Part shown: positions 18,196 to 27,701 of the stretch, piece after piece
How positions within the stretch are numbered: position 1 is the first letter of the stretch
Layout of the letters: every line of letters starts with the position of its first letter
Source: Fuscovulum sp.
Lineage (GTDB): Bacteria; Pseudomonadota; Alphaproteobacteria; Rhodobacterales; Rhodobacteraceae
Assembly (NCBI GenBank): GCA_035192965.1
Contig: CP136571.1
Span: forward strand, 826,501 to 890,500
Direction of reading: 5' to 3'
DNA: 64,000 nt
Notes under the pieces: generated by a model
What the model saw: the letters and a program-made list of their open reading frames with translations, nothing else
What the model was told of the DNA's origin: nothing
Database searches by the model: none
Translations under genes and position numbers: made by a program

Positions 18196-21100
18196 ATGTC
18201 CAGCATTCCCCGATTCATTCATCTGCGCGTCCATACCGAACATTCGCTTCTGGAAGGGGCGATCCCGGTCAAGAAACTGGTCAAGCTCTGCGCCGCGGCA
18301 GAGATGCCCGCCGTGGCGGTGACCGATACCAACAACATGTTCTGCGCGCTGGAGTTTTCGGTTTTGGCCAAGGATGCCGGGCTGCAGCCCATCGTGGGGT
18401 GTCAGGTGGCGGTGGCCCATGATCCGGCCCAGCCGGGGGAAAAGCTGCGGATGCCCGCACCGGTGGTGCTGCTGGCACAGTCCGAAGCGGGCTATATGAA
18501 CCTGATGAAGCTGAACTCCTGCCTGTATCTGGACAAGGGCGGGCAGCTGAATCAGGTCACAGTCGAGGAGTTGGAGCGGTATTCGTCTGGGCTGATCTGC
18601 CTGACGGGCGGGGCGGATGGTCCGGTGGGGCGGTTCCTTCAACAGGGGCAGGGCGCCAAGGCGCAGGCCTTGATGGACCGGTTGGCTGCCTGTTTCGGGG
18701 ACCGGCTTTATGTGGAATTGCAGCGCCATCCGGGTGAGGGCGGGCGCCTGACAGAGGCCGAGGCCGCAACCGAGCGCGGTTTCGTGGAAATGGCCTATGC
18801 GATGGGCTTGCCGCTGGTGGCGACCAATGATGTCTATTTCCCCAAGGCGTCTATGTACGAGGCGCATGACGCGCTGATCTGTATCGCCGAAGGGGCCTAT
18901 GTCGATCAGCAGCACCCTCGCCGCCGCCTGACGCCACAGCATTACCTGAAAACCGAAGCAGAGATGTGCGCGCTGTTCGCCGATCTGCCGGAAGCGTTGG
19001 AGAACACGGTCGAGATTGCGCGGCGCTGCGCCTTTATGGCGCATAAGCGCGCGCCGATCCTGCCGCGCTTTGCCGATGATGAGGTGCAGGAATTGCGCCG
19101 TCAGGCCAATGAGGGGTTGCAGGCGCGGCTGGCGATCATCCCCCATGCCGCGACGGTGGAAGAGTATCAGGCACGGCTGGATTTCGAGCTGGGCATCATC
19201 GAAAAGATGGGGTTCCCCGGTTACTTCCTGATCGTGGCCGACTTCATTAAATGGGCCAAAGACCATGGTATTCCCGTGGGGCCGGGCCGCGGGTCGGGGG
19301 CGGGCAGCCTTGTGGCCTATGCGCTGACTATCACGGACCTTGATCCCCTGCGCTATGCGCTGCTGTTTGAACGGTTCCTGAACCCCGAACGCGTGTCGAT
19401 GCCCGACTTCGACATCGACTTCTGCATGGACCGCCGGGAAGAGGTGATTTCTTACGTTCAGGATCGCTATGGCCGCGACAAGGTGGGGCAGATCATCACC
19501 TTCGGCGCGCTGCTGTCCAAGGCCGCCGTGCGCGATGTGGGGCGCGTTCTGCAACTGCCCTATGGGCAGGTGGACCGGCTGTCGAAGATGATCCCGCTGG
19601 AGGGGGTGAAGCCCGTCTCGATCACCAAGGCGCTGGCCGATGAGCCGCGCTTGCGCGAGGCGGCAAAGGAAGAGGTGGTGGGTCGCCTGCTGACCTATGC
19701 CGAACAGATCGAGGGGCTCTATCGCAACGCATCCACCCATGCCGCCGGTGTGGTGATCGGGGACAGACCGCTGGATGAGCTGGTCCCGCTTTATCAGGAC
19801 CCGCGGTCGGATATGCCCGCCACCCAGTTCAACATGAAATGGGTCGAGGCGGCGGGGTTGGTGAAGTTCGACTTTCTGGGTCTGAAGACGCTGACCGTGA
19901 TCCAGAACGCGCTGGACCTGCTGGCCCTGCGCGGGGTGACGCTGGATATCAGCCTGATCCCACTGGATGACACGCCGACCTATGAGCTTTACGCGGCTGC
20001 CAAGACGGTTGCGGTGTTTCAGGTGGAAAGTTCGGGGATGATGGATGCGCTGCGGCGCATGAAGCCCACCTGTATCGAGGATATCGTGGCGCTGGTGGCG
20101 CTGTATCGCCCCGGCCCGATGGAGAATATTCCCACTTATTGCGAGGTGAAGAACGGCCTCAAGGATCTGGAATCCATCCATCCCACCATCGACCATATCC
20201 TGGCCGAAACGCAGGGCATCATCGTCTATCAGGAACAGGTGATGCAGATCGCGCAGGTCATGGCGGGCTATAGCCTTGGCGGGGCCGACTTGCTGCGCCG
20301 CGCGATGGGCAAGAAGATCGCCGAAGAGATGGCCAAGGAACGGCCCAAGTTCATCGAAGGCGCGAAGGCCACCCACAATATCGACGTCAAGAAGGCGGGC
20401 GAGGTGTTCGACCTGCTGGAGAAGTTCGCCAATTACGGCTTCAACAAATCCCACGCCGCCGCCTATGCGGTGGTCAGCTATCAGACGGCTTACCTCAAGG
20501 CGAACTACCCGGTCGAGTTCATGGCCGCCGTGATGAACTGCGATATCCATCTGACCGACAAGCTGGCCGTCTATAAGCGCGAGGTGGACAAGCTTGGCCT
20601 GACCACGGTGCCGCCTTGCGTGAACCGGTCGCTGGCGACCTTTACGGTGGTGAACGGCCAGATCGTCTATGCTTTGGGCGCATTGAAGAATGTGGGCGTC
20701 GAGGCGATGAAGATGATCGTCGAGGCGCGGCGAACCGATACGGGCGAACGCCCCTTTGCCACCCTGTTCGATTTTGCGCGGCGGGTCGACCTGAAACGCG
20801 TGGGCAAGCGGCCGCTGGAGATGCTGGCGCGGGCCGGGGCCTTTGACGCGCTGGATGCCAACCGCGCGCGGGTGTTCGAGGCTCTGGATGCGCTGGTGGC
20901 CTATTCCGCCGCGATCCATGAGGCGAAGGGATCATCGCAGGTGTCGCTGTTTGGCGAGGCGGGCGCGGATATCCCCGAGCCCCGTCTGGCCGGGCGCGGC
21001 GATTGGCTGGCGACAGAACGGCTGGCGCAAGAGCATCAGGCGATTGGCTTCTACCTGTCAGGCCATCCGCTGGATGATTACATGGGTGCCCTGCGGCGTA

Positions 21101-21642
21101 TGGATGTGAAGACGCTGGCCGAGGTCACGCGCATGGCTGAACAGCGCGGCACTTGCGTGGTAAAAATGGCGGGGTCCGTCTCGGCTAGGCAGGAACGCAA
21201 ATCGGCCAAGGGCAACCGGTTTGCCTTTGTCGCCCTGTCCGATCCGACGGGGCTGTATGAGGTGACGGTGTTCTCGGACGTGCTGGAGGCATCGCGCGAT
21301 CATCTGGAACCGGGGCGCAACATCGTGCTGACGGTGCGGGCAGACCCGGACGGGGATTCGGTCAAGTTGCTGGCCAATGCGGTGCAGCCCATCGATTCCA
21401 TGGCCGCCGAAGCGGGGGCATCGGATCTGCGCATCCACCTGAACCGGGCCGAGGCGGCGGGGTCGGTGGCGGCGCTGCTGTCCAAGCTGGAAGGGCGGGC
21501 CAAGGCGCAGATCACGATTTGCGTGCCGGATGACACGGGCTGTGAGATCGACGTGATCCTGCCGCAACCCTATCCCGTGACGCCCCAGATCAAGGGGGCG
21601 ATCAAGGCCATGCCCGGCGTGTTAATGGTCGAGGAAATCTGA
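18196..21642 (+). CDS. dnaE: DNA polymerase III alpha subunit
   Basis: The 1148-residue protein is the replicative polymerase DnaE. It opens with a PHP domain (FIHLRVHTEHSLLEGA, His13 and His16). The palm has catalytic aspartates in MPDFDIDF (Asp404 and Asp406, matching the two first catalytic acids of E. coli DnaE). GPGRGSGAGSLVAY precedes them, a helix-hairpin-helix region follows, and an OB-fold tail (ATEVTVFSD-like YEVTVFSDVLE) lies near residue 1015. I start at the ATG at 18196; a GTG two codons upstream is also possible. There is no strong ribosome binding site. The stop directly abuts the stop of the convergent SDR gene. Confidence 0.95.
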   Translation: MSSIPRFIHLRVHTEHSLLEGAIPVKKLVKLCAAAEMPAVAVTDTNNMFCALEFSVLAKDAGLQPIVGCQVAVAHDPAQPGEKLRMPAPVVLLAQSEAGYMNLMKLNSCLYLDKGGQLNQVTVEELERYSSGLICLTGGADGPVGRFLQQGQGAKAQALMDRLAACFGDRLYVELQRHPGEGGRLTEAEAATERGFVEMAYAMGLPLVATNDVYFPKASMYEAHDALICIAEGAYVDQQHPRRRLTPQHYLKTEAEMCALFADLPEALENTVEIARRCAFMAHKRAPILPRFADDEVQELRRQANEGLQARLAIIPHAATVEEYQARLDFELGIIEKMGFPGYFLIVADFIKWAKDHGIPVGPGRGSGAGSLVAYALTITDLDPLRYALLFERFLNPERVSMPDFDIDFCMDRREEVISYVQDRYGRDKVGQIITFGALLSKAAVRDVGRVLQLPYGQVDRLSKMIPLEGVKPVSITKALADEPRLREAAKEEVVGRLLTYAEQIEGLYRNASTHAAGVVIGDRPLDELVPLYQDPRSDMPATQFNMKWVEAAGLVKFDFLGLKTLTVIQNALDLLALRGVTLDISLIPLDDTPTYELYAAAKTVAVFQVESSGMMDALRRMKPTCIEDIVALVALYRPGPMENIPTYCEVKNGLKDLESIHPTIDHILAETQGIIVYQEQVMQIAQVMAGYSLGGADLLRRAMGKKIAEEMAKERPKFIEGAKATHNIDVKKAGEVFDLLEKFANYGFNKSHAAAYAVVSYQTAYLKANYPVEFMAAVMNCDIHLTDKLAVYKREVDKLGLTTVPPCVNRSLATFTVVNGQIVYALGALKNVGVEAMKMIVEARRTDTGERPFATLFDFARRVDLKRVGKRPLEMLARAGAFDALDANRARVFEALDALVAYSAAIHEAKGSSQVSLFGEAGADIPEPRLAGRGDWLATERLAQEHQAIGFYLSGHPLDDYMGALRRMDVKTLAEVTRMAEQRGTCVVKMAGSVSARQERKSAKGNRFAFVALSDPTGLYEVTVFSDVLEASRDHLEPGRNIVLTVRADPDGDSVKLLANAVQPIDSMAAEAGASDLRIHLNRAEAAGSVAALLSKLEGRAKAQITICVPDDTGCEIDVILPQPYPVTPQIKGAIKAMPGVLMVEEI

Positions 21643-22392
21643 TCAGGCGTAAATGTAGCCGCCTGACACGATGATGTTTTCGCCTGTCATGTAGGTGTTG
21701 CGCGGCCCGCCCGCCATCAACACCCATTCCGCCATCTCGCGCGGCTCGCCCCCACGGCCCAGCGGGCTGGCCTTGGCCAGTTCCGGCAGGAACCCTGCCG
21801 CGCGGGCCTTGTCTGTGGCCATCCCGGCGGGGGCGACAGAGTTCACCAATATGCCATCCGGGGCCACCTCTTGCGCCATGCTGCGCGTGAGGCTGACGAC
21901 GGCGGCCTTGGTCGCGGCGTAATGGGCGTTCTGCGGGTGGGCCTTGAACGCATCGACCGAGGTGATGTTGACGATCCGCCCGCGCACCGGACCGCGCAGG
22001 TCTTGCCCCCGCATCTGGCGGATCGCGGCGACCATCATGTGATAGCTGCCTTTCACGTTGATGGCGTTGGAGGCATCCCAATCGGCATCCGTGATCTCAA
22101 GGATCGGTTTGCGCGGGTAGATCGCGGCGGAATTGATCAGCGTGTCAACGCGGCCCAGCTTGGCCGCCACTTCGGCAAAGGCGGCATGGGCGGCTGGCGC
22201 GGTGCGGATGTCGCATGTGGCAAAGGCGGTGGCGATGCCTGCCGCGCGGGCGGGGGCAAGGGCGGCCTCGGCGGCTTCGCCGTTCAGGTCGATGATCCCG
22301 ATGCCCGCTGCGCCCTCTGTCACGGCCATATCGGCCAGCAATGCGCCAAGGCCCGCCCCACCGCCGACGATGACAATCCTCAGGTCCTTCAT
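21643..22392 (-). CDS. SDR-family oxidoreductase (last gene of catabolic operon)
   Basis: This 249-residue protein is a classical short-chain dehydrogenase/reductase. The NAD(P)-binding motif is GGGAGLGALLA (10-20), the NSAA motif replaces the usual NNAG at 87-90, and the catalytic triad is Ser145, Tyr158 and Lys162 (ITSVDAF, YAATK). Asp35 after the second strand suggests NAD+ preference. It closes the eight-gene minus-strand operon, one base after the second SDR gene. Its stop touches the dnaE stop with no intergenic base, so any terminator must lie inside dnaE. Substrate unknown. Confidence 0.85.
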   Translation of the reverse strand: MKDLRIVIVGGGAGLGALLADMAVTEGAAGIGIIDLNGEAAEAALAPARAAGIATAFATCDIRTAPAAHAAFAEVAAKLGRVDTLINSAAIYPRKPILEITDADWDASNAINVKGSYHMMVAAIRQMRGQDLRGPVRGRIVNITSVDAFKAHPQNAHYAATKAAVVSLTRSMAQEVAPDGILVNSVAPAGMATDKARAAGFLPELAKASPLGRGGEPREMAEWVLMAGGPRNTYMTGENIIVSGGYIYA

Positions 22393-22393
22393 G

Positions 22394-23116
22394 CTAGCGG
22401 TCCTTTACCTTGGCCCCTGTGGCGGTGGCCTGATGCGTGGGAAGAATGTCGAACCGGGCGACATCCACATGGGGCGGCAGGGCCAGCACGGCCATGACCA
22501 TGGCGGCCACATCCTGCGGCTGCACCGCGCCGCCGCCCGCATACATCGCCGCGCGTTGACCTTTGGGGAGGATGTCGCGGTAGAGCCCGGTTTCCACGCG
22601 GCCTGCCACGATTTCCGTCACCCGCACGCCAGAGGGGGCCATGTCCAGCCGCAGCGACCCGGCAAAGCCGCCAATGGCGGCCTTGGTCGCGGAATAGACG
22701 GCGAGGTTGGCAAAGGGCGCGTGTCCGGCTGTTGAGCCGGTAAAGAAGACATGCCCCCGGCCCCGGTCGCGCATCCCCGGCGTGATCATCCGCGTCAGCG
22801 CCAGAACGGCGGTCAGGTTGGTGGCGATGGTGCGGTCGATGTCGGCCTCGGTCATATCCGGGAAGGGCACGAGCGGCGGCATCATCCCGGCATTGTTCAC
22901 CAGCACATCGGGGGTTAACCCCTGTAATGCAGCGCGCAGGGCGGCGCGGTCGGTCAGATCAACCTGCACCGCCGTGACGCCTTCTTCGCGCGACAGCGCC
23001 TGAAGCGCCGCAGGATCGCGGCCAAGGGCAGCCACCTGATAGCCCGCATCGCGCAGGGCAAGGGTGATGGCGCGGCCAATGCCGCCCGTCGCCCCGGTGA
23101 CAAGCGCCTGTTTCAT
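22394..23116 (-). CDS. SDR-family oxidoreductase
   Basis: The 240-residue protein starts at the ATG at 23116 (MKQALVTGATGGIGRA), which overlaps the LysR stop by 4 bp; the longer reading by eight codons is not needed. It is a classical SDR with the TGxxxGIG motif at 7-14, NNAG at 74-77 and the catalytic Ser128, Tyr141 and Lys145 (FTGSTAG, YSATK). Arg33 after the second strand hints at NADP(H). It is a distinct subfamily from the next SDR gene, so the two probably catalyse different steps of one pathway. Confidence 0.85.
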   Translation of the reverse strand: MKQALVTGATGGIGRAITLALRDAGYQVAALGRDPAALQALSREEGVTAVQVDLTDRAALRAALQGLTPDVLVNNAGMMPPLVPFPDMTEADIDRTIATNLTAVLALTRMITPGMRDRGRGHVFFTGSTAGHAPFANLAVYSATKAAIGGFAGSLRLDMAPSGVRVTEIVAGRVETGLYRDILPKGQRAAMYAGGGAVQPQDVAAMVMAVLALPPHVDVARFDILPTHQATATGAKVKDR

Positions 23117-24036
23117 GGTGTCACCCCCTCTGTCGCCCAATCCTCGGCTTCGACCCAGTCACAGAAAGCGGCGATCTGTTTCACGCGGCGGTGCGATTTC
23201 GGCACCACCAGATAGAAGCCCGGCACCTGTTCGGCGGGCATCCCGGCCATGACCCCGGTGCCAAAGGGCGCGACAAGTCGTCCCGAGGCAAGGTCTTCGC
23301 CCGCATCAATGCTGGAGATCAGGCCGACGCCCAGACCCGCCAGCGTGGCACGGCGCATCGTGGCGGCATCCTGAAACCGGATCGCGCGGGTTTCCACCGC
23401 CAGCGCCACACCCAGATGCGCCAGCACATCGGACCAAAGCCCGTGATGCAGGATCGGGTGCAGCAGCGTTTCTGCCAAAAGGTCAGCAGGGCGGTGCAGC
23501 CTGCCCGCAATTTCCGGCGTGCAGCAGATCACCTTCAGGTCGCGCAACAGCAGGCTGGAGTCATGCGGTTTCCACCCGCCAAAGCCCCATTGAATGGCCA
23601 CATCCACATCATCCCGGGCGAAATCCGGCAGATCGACCATCGTGGTAAGGCGCAGATCGGCGTCAGGAAGGATATCGCGGAACCGTGCCAGACGATCCAG
23701 CAGATGGCGGGTGGCGAAATAGGGGCTGGCATTCACATTGATGCGGTTGCGCTGGGTGCTGCGGGTGACGCGGCGAATGCCTTCGCCGATTTCATCAAAC
23801 CCCGCATTCACGAAATGCGCCAGCAGGATCGCCTGCTCGCCCGGTTCGATGCTGCGCCCTTTGCGTTCGAACAGGGTCACGCCAAGCGCATCTTCCAGCC
23901 CCCTGATCTGCAGGCTGACGGCCTGAGGTGAGACCAGCAATTCATCCGCTGCCGCGCGAAAGCTGCGATGCTGCATCACCGCCTGAAAGACGCGCAGCGC
24001 GTTGAGCGAGGGCAGGCGGAGCGGGCGATCGGTCAT
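23113..24036 (-). CDS. LysR-family transcriptional regulator
   Basis: The 307-residue protein has the LysR winged helix at the N-terminus (LNALRVFQAVMQHRSFRAAA, SPQAVSLQIRGLE) and an effector domain of the GcvA type (AFxxxR-like layout, PYFATRHLLDRLARF). It lies inside the eight-gene operon, 7 bp after the FAD oxidase gene and overlapping the next SDR gene by 4 bp. This is unusual, since LysR genes mostly stand divergent to their targets. It most likely responds to a pathway intermediate and acts on the operon promoter near 31.47 kb. Confidence 0.9.
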   Translation of the reverse strand: MTDRPLRLPSLNALRVFQAVMQHRSFRAAADELLVSPQAVSLQIRGLEDALGVTLFERKGRSIEPGEQAILLAHFVNAGFDEIGEGIRRVTRSTQRNRINVNASPYFATRHLLDRLARFRDILPDADLRLTTMVDLPDFARDDVDVAIQWGFGGWKPHDSSLLLRDLKVICCTPEIAGRLHRPADLLAETLLHPILHHGLWSDVLAHLGVALAVETRAIRFQDAATMRRATLAGLGVGLISSIDAGEDLASGRLVAPFGTGVMAGMPAEQVPGFYLVVPKSHRRVKQIAAFCDWVEAEDWATEGVTP

Positions 24037-24043
24037 GGCGGGT

Positions 24044-25252
24044 TCAGATCACAGCCTTTTCAAGGAAGGGGCGGCCTTCGACAATACGCTCATACCCGAC
24101 TTCGGACAGGTCCAGCGTGCGATAGCCGTTATGGATGATCAGTTCCGCCACGCCCCGCCCGGCGGCGGGGGATTGCTGCAAGCCGTGGCCGGAATAGCCG
24201 TTGGCAAAGATGAAATTTCGCACCTCGGGGTGGCGGCCCACGATCAGGTTGTGGTCAAGGCTGTTGAAATCGTAATGGCCCGCCCATTGGTTGACGACCT
24301 TGATCGCCTCGAACGCAGGGGAGCGGGCGGCAAGGGCGGGCCAGATGATTTCCTCGAATTCCTCATAGCGGGGTTCGAAATCATCCCAATCCACCGCCGG
24401 GTCATGGGGGGGTGAGGCACCCGTCAGGAAGAACCGGCCTTCCGGGCGGCAGAACACCCCGGTCGGATCAATCATCAGGGGCAGGCGGCCATGGTTCACG
24501 GCGGCGCTGCCTTCGGGGGTTTGCGCGCAGTCGAACACGAAAGACGTACGCTTGCGCGGTTCCACCGGCACATCCAGCCCCGCCATCCGCGCCGTCAGCG
24601 CCGCACGCGGGCCAGAGGCGTTGACGATGGTGCCAGCGCCGATGACCGCGCCGGATTTCAGGCGAACACCCGTCACCCGGTCGCCTGTGCGGTCGATCCC
24701 CACCACCTCATCCGTCACGTACTCAGCGCCCTGCGCGCGGGCCTTGGCTTTGAAGCCGTTCATCAGTCCGGTGTTGGAAAACCACCCCTCGCCCGACCGG
24801 CCATAGGACGCGAGGCGGATGTCATCCACGTTCAGATGCGGAAAGGCGCGATGCAGTTCTGCCTGATCCCACAGCACCACATCCGCACCGCATTCGATCT
24901 GCACATCGTGGTTTTCGCGCAGGGTCTGTTCCTGCGTTTCCGTGGCAGCAAGGAACAGATAGCCGCCCTGATGAAAGTTCAGATCGGGCGGTGCCTCGCC
25001 TGCCACCTGCATCGTTCGCGCGAAATCACGGATGAAGGCAGAGCCGAACTGGCTGATCTTCACGTTGATCGGGTTGGAAAACTGCGTGCGAATTGACGAA
25101 GAGGACAGCGAGGTGGAGGCAAAGCGATAGGTAGGATCGCGCTCCACCACCAGAACGGAGCCGCGGAAATCGGGGTTGGCGGTCAGGAAATAGGCGACCG
25201 ATGATCCGATGACGGCCCCGCCCACGATGACCACATCGTAATGCGGCTTCAT
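24044..25252 (-). CDS. FAD-dependent oxidoreductase, DAO family
   Basis: The 402-residue flavoprotein begins YDVVIVGGAVIGSSVAYFLT, the FAD-binding Rossmann motif, and ends with FANGYSGHGLQQSPAAGRGVAELI, a C-terminal FAD motif of the DAO family. It resembles sarcosine/dimethylglycine-type and FOXRED1-like oxidases more than D-amino acid dehydrogenase. It overlaps the upstream uronate-dehydrogenase-like gene by 4 bp. In the pathway it probably oxidises a C-N or C-OH bond. No electron acceptor gene is in the operon, so it may be an oxidase or use quinone. Confidence 0.83.
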   Translation of the reverse strand: MKPHYDVVIVGGAVIGSSVAYFLTANPDFRGSVLVVERDPTYRFASTSLSSSSIRTQFSNPINVKISQFGSAFIRDFARTMQVAGEAPPDLNFHQGGYLFLAATETQEQTLRENHDVQIECGADVVLWDQAELHRAFPHLNVDDIRLASYGRSGEGWFSNTGLMNGFKAKARAQGAEYVTDEVVGIDRTGDRVTGVRLKSGAVIGAGTIVNASGPRAALTARMAGLDVPVEPRKRTSFVFDCAQTPEGSAAVNHGRLPLMIDPTGVFCRPEGRFFLTGASPPHDPAVDWDDFEPRYEEFEEIIWPALAARSPAFEAIKVVNQWAGHYDFNSLDHNLIVGRHPEVRNFIFANGYSGHGLQQSPAAGRGVAELIIHNGYRTLDLSEVGYERIVEGRPFLEKAVI

Positions 25253-26070
25253 TTTGCGGCCTCATCATCCGGGTGGCCCAGATCGACGAACCAGCCCCCC
25301 AGATGTTGCACGGCGGGGGCTTTGGGATCAGGGATTGGCGTCTTCGCCTCGACCCCAGCGCGATAGGGTTCGGTATTGTCTTGCGGGAAATAGCCAAGGT
25401 GATCCGCCAGCCGGTTATCGACCGGTTTCACCGCGTTGTCCGACATGCCGAAAGACACCGTAAACCCCACGCGTGGCGCGGTCAGGGCGGCAGTCACCAG
25501 ACGGATGCAATCCTCGTAGGATAGCCACGACCACAGCATTCGCCGATCCGCCGGTTCGGGAAAGCTTGAAAAGATGCGCAGGGCGGCGGTCTCAACCCCG
25601 AACTTGTCCCAGTATAGTCGGCCCAGATCTTCGACAAAGCATTTTGACAGGCCATAGAGGCTATCCGGGCGATGGGGGCTTTCTGCATCAATCTGATCTT
25701 CCAGCCGATGGTAACCGATGGCGTGGACGGAGGATGCATAGACGATGCGCCCCACCCCAGCCTTCCGCGCGCCTTCATAGATGTGATAGCTGCCCCGGAT
25801 GCTGGAATTCAGCACCTCTTCCCAAGGGCGTTCCATCGGTGCGCCGCCAAAATGGACGATGGCATCCACCCCTTCGCACATGGCATGAACCGCAGCCTCA
25901 TCGGCCAGTTCGGCGAGGAAGGCGGATTCGTTGGGTTGCAGATCGTTGATGGCGACCCGGTCTGTCAGGCGCAGATGGCGGGCAAGGGGCGCAAGGCCAC
26001 GGCGCAGCTGGGTGCCAAGGCGGCCTGCGGCACCGGTGATGAGGATCGTGTCAAAGGGCGGGGTGGTCAT
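25249..26070 (-). CDS. NAD-dependent epimerase/dehydratase, uronate-dehydrogenase-like
   Basis: The 273-residue extended SDR starts with an NAD motif ILITGAAGRLG. The catalytic set is Ser113 or Ser114 and Tyr139-x-x-x-Lys143 (YGLSKCFVEDLGRLYWDKFG). From memory, this region and the motif NSSIRGSYHIYEGARKAG are close to the uronate dehydrogenase of Agrobacterium, which oxidises hexuronates to aldarolactones with NAD+. No other hexuronate gene is present, so a related sugar acid or polyol-like substrate is as likely. Both ends overlap neighbouring genes by 4 bp. Confidence 0.75.
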   Translation of the reverse strand: MTTPPFDTILITGAAGRLGTQLRRGLAPLARHLRLTDRVAINDLQPNESAFLAELADEAAVHAMCEGVDAIVHFGGAPMERPWEEVLNSSIRGSYHIYEGARKAGVGRIVYASSVHAIGYHRLEDQIDAESPHRPDSLYGLSKCFVEDLGRLYWDKFGVETAALRIFSSFPEPADRRMLWSWLSYEDCIRLVTAALTAPRVGFTVSFGMSDNAVKPVDNRLADHLGYFPQDNTEPYRAGVEAKTPIPDPKAPAVQHLGGWFVDLGHPDDEAAK

Positions 26071-27701
26071 TTGGTCTCTCCGGTGGCGGGTGCCGTCACA
26101 TAGCCCTTGATGCGGTCGGCCTGCCGGTCCTCCGCGCTGCGCTGGGCGGGGTCGCCAAAGCCGCCGCCGCCTGGCAGATGCAAAATCAGCTTTCTCCCCG
26201 CCGGAACATGCTGCCAGCCCTTGGGTTTCAGAACCGTCCCATCATCCAGCGCGACGCGGCCCGCCGCCCCCGGCCCGCCGCCATCGCGGCCCTTGGCGGG
26301 ATGGTTCACACGGTCGAACATGGCGGAAAAGTCGAACTCATGGCCCGGTGCGGGTTCAATCTCGATGATCTGGCCAAGCCCGCCGCGATGCGCGCCATCG
26401 CCGCCGCTGTCGGGGCGCAACTCCTTGCGCCAGATGGTGATGGGGCCGGTATGTTCCGTCGCCTCGATCGGCATGGTCATCACGCCGGACGGGAAGGCCG
26501 TGGCCGACAGGCCATCCAGCCCAGGCCGCGCGCCCATGCCGCCCGAGTTGAACATCAAAATCTCGGCCCGCCGCCCGGCCTGCCCGGCCACCGGGCGCAC
26601 CGACATGTGGATGTTCCACAGCGACGCCGCCCCTTCGGCCAGCACCTGCCCCGGCAGGGCCTTGGCCAGCGCGCCCAGCACAAGGTCGGGCACCAGATGG
26701 CCGATGACATGGCGTACGGACACGGGCGCAGGGCGCGGCGCGTTCAGGATGTTTTCGGGGGACGAGATGGTGAAGGCCTGCAAAGACGCCCAGTTGTTGG
26801 GAATATCCGGCGCGATCACACATTTCAGCGCATAGGAGGCATAGGCCTTGGTATAGATCACAGGCACGTTGATGCCCCAGCGGCTGACCGGGGCGCTGCC
26901 GGTAAAATCGACATTCACCGCATCGCCCGCCACCGACACCCGCGCCACAAGGCGGACGGGTTCATCATAGCCATCCGTATCCAGCACATTGTCCCATGCC
27001 CCCTGCGGCAGGGCGCGGATGCGGTCCAGCGTGGCGGCGCGCGTGCGGGCAAAGATGAATTCCCCCAGCGCATCCAGCGAAGGCAGGCCGATTTCCTGCA
27101 TCATGCCCGTAAGGCGGCGATGGCCCACATCATTGCAGGCGGCCAGCGAATAGAAATCCCCCACCACCTGATTGGGTTCGCGCACATTGGCGCGGATCAG
27201 GCGCACCAGATCGGCATTCACGACGCCCCGTTCGGCAAATTTCATGATGGGGATCTGGATGCCTTCCTCATAGACCGACTTGCCATCCGCCCCGAACCCG
27301 CGCCCGCCCACATCCACCACATGGGCGGTGCAGGCAAAGAACCCCACCAGAGTTTCCCCAAGGAATGAGGGTGAGACCATCGTGATGTCATGCAGGTGGC
27401 CGGTGCCCTTCCACGGGTCATTGGTCACATAGGTATCGCCGGGGAACATGTTGGCGCGGCCGATTTCTTCGATGAAATGACCCACCGCCTCGGCCATCGT
27501 GTTCACATGGCCCGGCGTGCCGGTCACCGCCTGCGCCAGCATCCGCCCCTGCGGATCAAACACGCCCGCCGAAAGATCGCCCGCCTCGCGCACGCTGGTG
27601 GAAAAGGCAGTGCGAAGCAGGGTCATCGCCTGTTCTTCCACGACCGAGATCAGGCGGTTCCACATGACCTGCATCCGGATTTCCATCGTAGAGTCGCTCA
27701 T
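26067..27701 (-). CDS. Hydantoinase/oxoprolinase family protein, HyuB-like subunit
   Basis: The 544-residue protein is the B subunit of the hydantoinase/oxoprolinase/acetone carboxylase-beta family. Typical motifs are REAGDLSAGVFDPQGRMLAQA, GDTYVTNDPWKGTGHLHDI and the C-terminal glycine-rich LPGGGGFGDP. Together with the A subunit such enzymes use ATP to open cyclic amides such as N-methylhydantoin or 5-oxoproline, or carboxylate ketones. It overlaps hyuA by 4 bp. No gamma subunit of acetone carboxylase is present, so ring opening is favoured over carboxylation. The natural substrate is unknown. Confidence 0.88.
   Translation of the reverse strand: MSDSTMEIRMQVMWNRLISVVEEQAMTLLRTAFSTSVREAGDLSAGVFDPQGRMLAQAVTGTPGHVNTMAEAVGHFIEEIGRANMFPGDTYVTNDPWKGTGHLHDITMVSPSFLGETLVGFFACTAHVVDVGGRGFGADGKSVYEEGIQIPIMKFAERGVVNADLVRLIRANVREPNQVVGDFYSLAACNDVGHRRLTGMMQEIGLPSLDALGEFIFARTRAATLDRIRALPQGAWDNVLDTDGYDEPVRLVARVSVAGDAVNVDFTGSAPVSRWGINVPVIYTKAYASYALKCVIAPDIPNNWASLQAFTISSPENILNAPRPAPVSVRHVIGHLVPDLVLGALAKALPGQVLAEGAASLWNIHMSVRPVAGQAGRRAEILMFNSGGMGARPGLDGLSATAFPSGVMTMPIEATEHTGPITIWRKELRPDSGGDGAHRGGLGQIIEIEPAPGHEFDFSAMFDRVNHPAKGRDGGGPGAAGRVALDDGTVLKPKGWQHVPAGRKLILHLPGGGGFGDPAQRSAEDRQADRIKGYVTAPATGETK

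Noticed and set aside
18040..20919. A 959-codon open frame on the minus strand across dnaE
   Set aside because: It is rich in His, Arg and Gln as expected from the reverse complement of high-GC codons, shows no motif, and lies opposite a certain dnaE with catalytic residues.
18190..21642. Error-prone DnaE2 polymerase
   Set aside because: The PHP motif is intact, no imuA/imuB cassette or LexA box is adjacent, and the length fits replicative DnaE.
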